Shown piece by piece: positions 62,650 to 63,661 of a DNA stretch of 63,661 bases. Within the stretch, counting starts at the first letter, position 1, and every line of letters starts with the position of its first letter. Under the pieces are notes generated by a model, which made no database searches, was not told the origin of the DNA, and saw nothing but the letters and a program-made list of their open reading frames with translations. A program made the position numbers and the translations under genes. This DNA comes from an uncultured Akkermansia sp. (GTDB lineage Bacteria > Verrucomicrobiota > Verrucomicrobiia > Verrucomicrobiales > Akkermansiaceae): positions 1 through 63,661 of the forward strand of contig CAJKMG010000016.1 in NCBI GenBank assembly GCA_905200945.1. The letters run 5' to 3'.

Positions 62650-63399
62650 ATGGAACATGCCAGCACCAGGGAAATCTATTCCGTTCAGGCAACCGTCCGC
62701 ACTTACGAAAGCGGCGCGGATGGACTGATGAAACCGGAAACGGTTCTGCACTGGTTTCAGGAAATAGCGGAAGCCCATGCCTCCTGCCTGGGGTTCGGCT
62801 ATGATTTTGTAACGTCCCGCAGCCTGGCCTGGGTGGAAGTGCGCCTGGATGCGTCCGTCAATCGCCTTCCCCGGTGGAAGGAAACGGTAGAACTCCGGAC
62901 CTGGACGGCCCAGGAAACGCCTCTGCTGGCGCGCCGCAATCTGGAAATCAGGGATGCCCAAGGCAACTGCATTGTTGCAGCAAGCTGCCTGTGGGCTGTC
63001 ATTGATATACGCCGCAGGCGGCCGGTCCCCTTAAACAGGCACATCAGCCTTTTCCCGGATACCCCATGCAAAGAAACGGTAGCTCCGGTATCTATGGACA
63101 TTTCAGGACTTCTGCCGAGTATCAGGGAATGGACGGCGGAACGCCGTGATACGGATTTCAACCGTCACATCAACAATGCCGCCTACCTGGTCTGGGCTCT
63201 GGACTCCCTGCCGGACTCCTGGCTAGAAAACCATCAACTGACAGGAATTCACCTGCATTTCAGAAAAGAAACCCATGCGGGAGACTCCATGAAATCCCTG
63301 CTGTTCTTACGGGACTCCCTCACCTCCCACCACCTCATGCACGGAGATGAACTGCGGGCGGAAGCGGTATTGGAATGGAAAACTGCTGAAATCGCATAA
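62650..63399 (+). CDS. Acyl-ACP thioesterase
   Basis: The 249-aa protein has two hot-dog domains, as in the plant-like FatA/FatB thioesterases of bacteria. The first contains LMKPETVLHWFQEIAEAHAS and WVEVRLDASVNRLPRWKETV. The catalytic strand-loop DTDFNRHINNAAYL is in the second, with the Asn and His of the active site. It releases fatty acids from acyl-ACP, setting chain length. It is separated from the Uxs-like gene by 185 bp, so it probably has its own promoter. Confidence 0.9.
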   Translation: MEHASTREIYSVQATVRTYESGADGLMKPETVLHWFQEIAEAHASCLGFGYDFVTSRSLAWVEVRLDASVNRLPRWKETVELRTWTAQETPLLARRNLEIRDAQGNCIVAASCLWAVIDIRRRRPVPLNRHISLFPDTPCKETVAPVSMDISGLLPSIREWTAERRDTDFNRHINNAAYLVWALDSLPDSWLENHQLTGIHLHFRKETHAGDSMKSLLFLRDSLTSHHLMHGDELRAEAVLEWKTAEIA

Positions 63400-63514
63400 A
63401 AAAGGCCCTATTGCTCGCGTTCCGGTTTTTTCCGGCTCCGGATAGCGGAAAAGGGTTCCGGAAACATTTGGCGCGTTTTTACAGATTTGAGGTGGGGATG
63501 AGGTTTATGGCTCC

Positions 63515-63530
63515 GGGGGGGTGGGTGGGG
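63515..63530 (+). other. G-quadruplex-forming run
   Basis: GGGGGGGTGGGTGGGG fits four G-triplets with single-base loops, the most stable class of intramolecular G-quadruplex. It lies in non-coding DNA after the thioesterase gene. Confidence 0.6.
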
Positions 63531-63615
63531 CGGCGCTTTCTTTTTTGCTGCTGTTTTGTTTTTGCCCTATCCAGTCCGACCCTTGGGCGCACCTGTGGGA
63601 TTTTTGGGCAGCAGA

Positions 63616-63645
63616 GGGCCGTTCCGGAGTTGTCCGGAACGGCCC
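63616..63645. terminator. Strong GC-rich hairpin at the window end
   Basis: A perfect 13-bp stem, GGGCCGTTCCGGA/TCCGGAACGGCCC (63616-63628 with 63633-63645), encloses a 4-nt loop. Neither side has a long T-run, though TTTTTGGG lies on the left. It may terminate the thioesterase transcript or one entering from beyond the window. Confidence 0.5.
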
Positions 63646-63661
63646 TGGAGGGTCAGGAGGA

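Overview
The window looks like chromosomal DNA of an Akkermansia-type Verrucomicrobiota bacterium. This rests on overall gene content: a secreted sulfatase, a Bat-type operon, HprK/HPr/EI, a GlgB, LicD proteins and a single-chain GlyRS. It also rests on a GC-rich core broken by one AT-rich island. No rRNA gene was seen, so genus assignment is recognition, not proof. No tRNA, CRISPR array or prophage was recognised.

Layout. 1-2.9 kb: end of a Bat operon with a 12-bp tandem repeat coding a KDQD-type tail, then a BatD/TPR/SH3 fusion. 3.2-9.3 kb: a minus-strand block with aldo/keto reductase, glycyl-tRNA synthetase, a YdcF-like protein, a CPBP protease, an aminotransferase and an Lrp-type regulator. 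9.6-20.2 kb: SNF2 helicase, an ApaG-domain protein with a secreted partner, a processive GT2 glycosyltransferase with an L,D-transpeptidase, YqgE/AlgH, YggS and a membrane GTPase. 20.2-23.1 kb: 5-formyl-THF cyclo-ligase, ABC ATPase and M20 dipeptidase. 23.2-30.0 kb: HprK, HPr and enzyme I, sulfatase, ornithine carbamoyltransferase, SufE and a PEGA lipoprotein. 30.1-32.2 kb: branching enzyme.

32.2-39.0 kb is a surface-decoration cluster. It has two LicD-family phosphotransferases, a nucleotidyltransferase fused to a PLP aminotransferase, an opine-dehydrogenase-like protein, and a TagD-like cytidylyltransferase fused to a Gfo/Idh/MocA oxidoreductase. The 412-bp gap at its centre contains the same 15-bp palindromic site twice in opposite orientation, bounding 147 bp. 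This arrangement suggests an invertible switch or a paired operator.

40955-44397 is the most striking region. It is a complete AT-rich transposable element of 3443 bp with 23-bp terminal inverted repeats (19 of 23 matching) and perfect 8-bp target duplications. It has an IS1595/ISXO2-type transposase and three passenger genes: an Abi_2 (AbiD/AbiF) protein with an R-x4-H HEPN motif, an HTH regulator and a small outer-membrane-type protein. A strong promoter upstream of abi drives a predicted structured leader RNA of about 107 nt that ends in an intrinsic terminator just before the abi Shine-Dalgarno. This resembles an AbiF toxin with an RNA antitoxin. The regulator and barrel genes diverge from overlapping promoters carrying three related operator-like sites.

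44.4-63.4 kb returns to core genes: methyltransferase, UTP-glucose-1-phosphate uridylyltransferase, a GGQ release-factor-like protein, CoaD, Dxr, a DUF418 protein, a frameshifted GNAT gene, infC-thrS, HemB, a two-component system, UDP-glucuronate decarboxylase and an acyl-ACP thioesterase. The UDP-glucose and UDP-xylose steps, the LicD cluster and the GT2 enzyme together point to a substantial investment in envelope polysaccharide.
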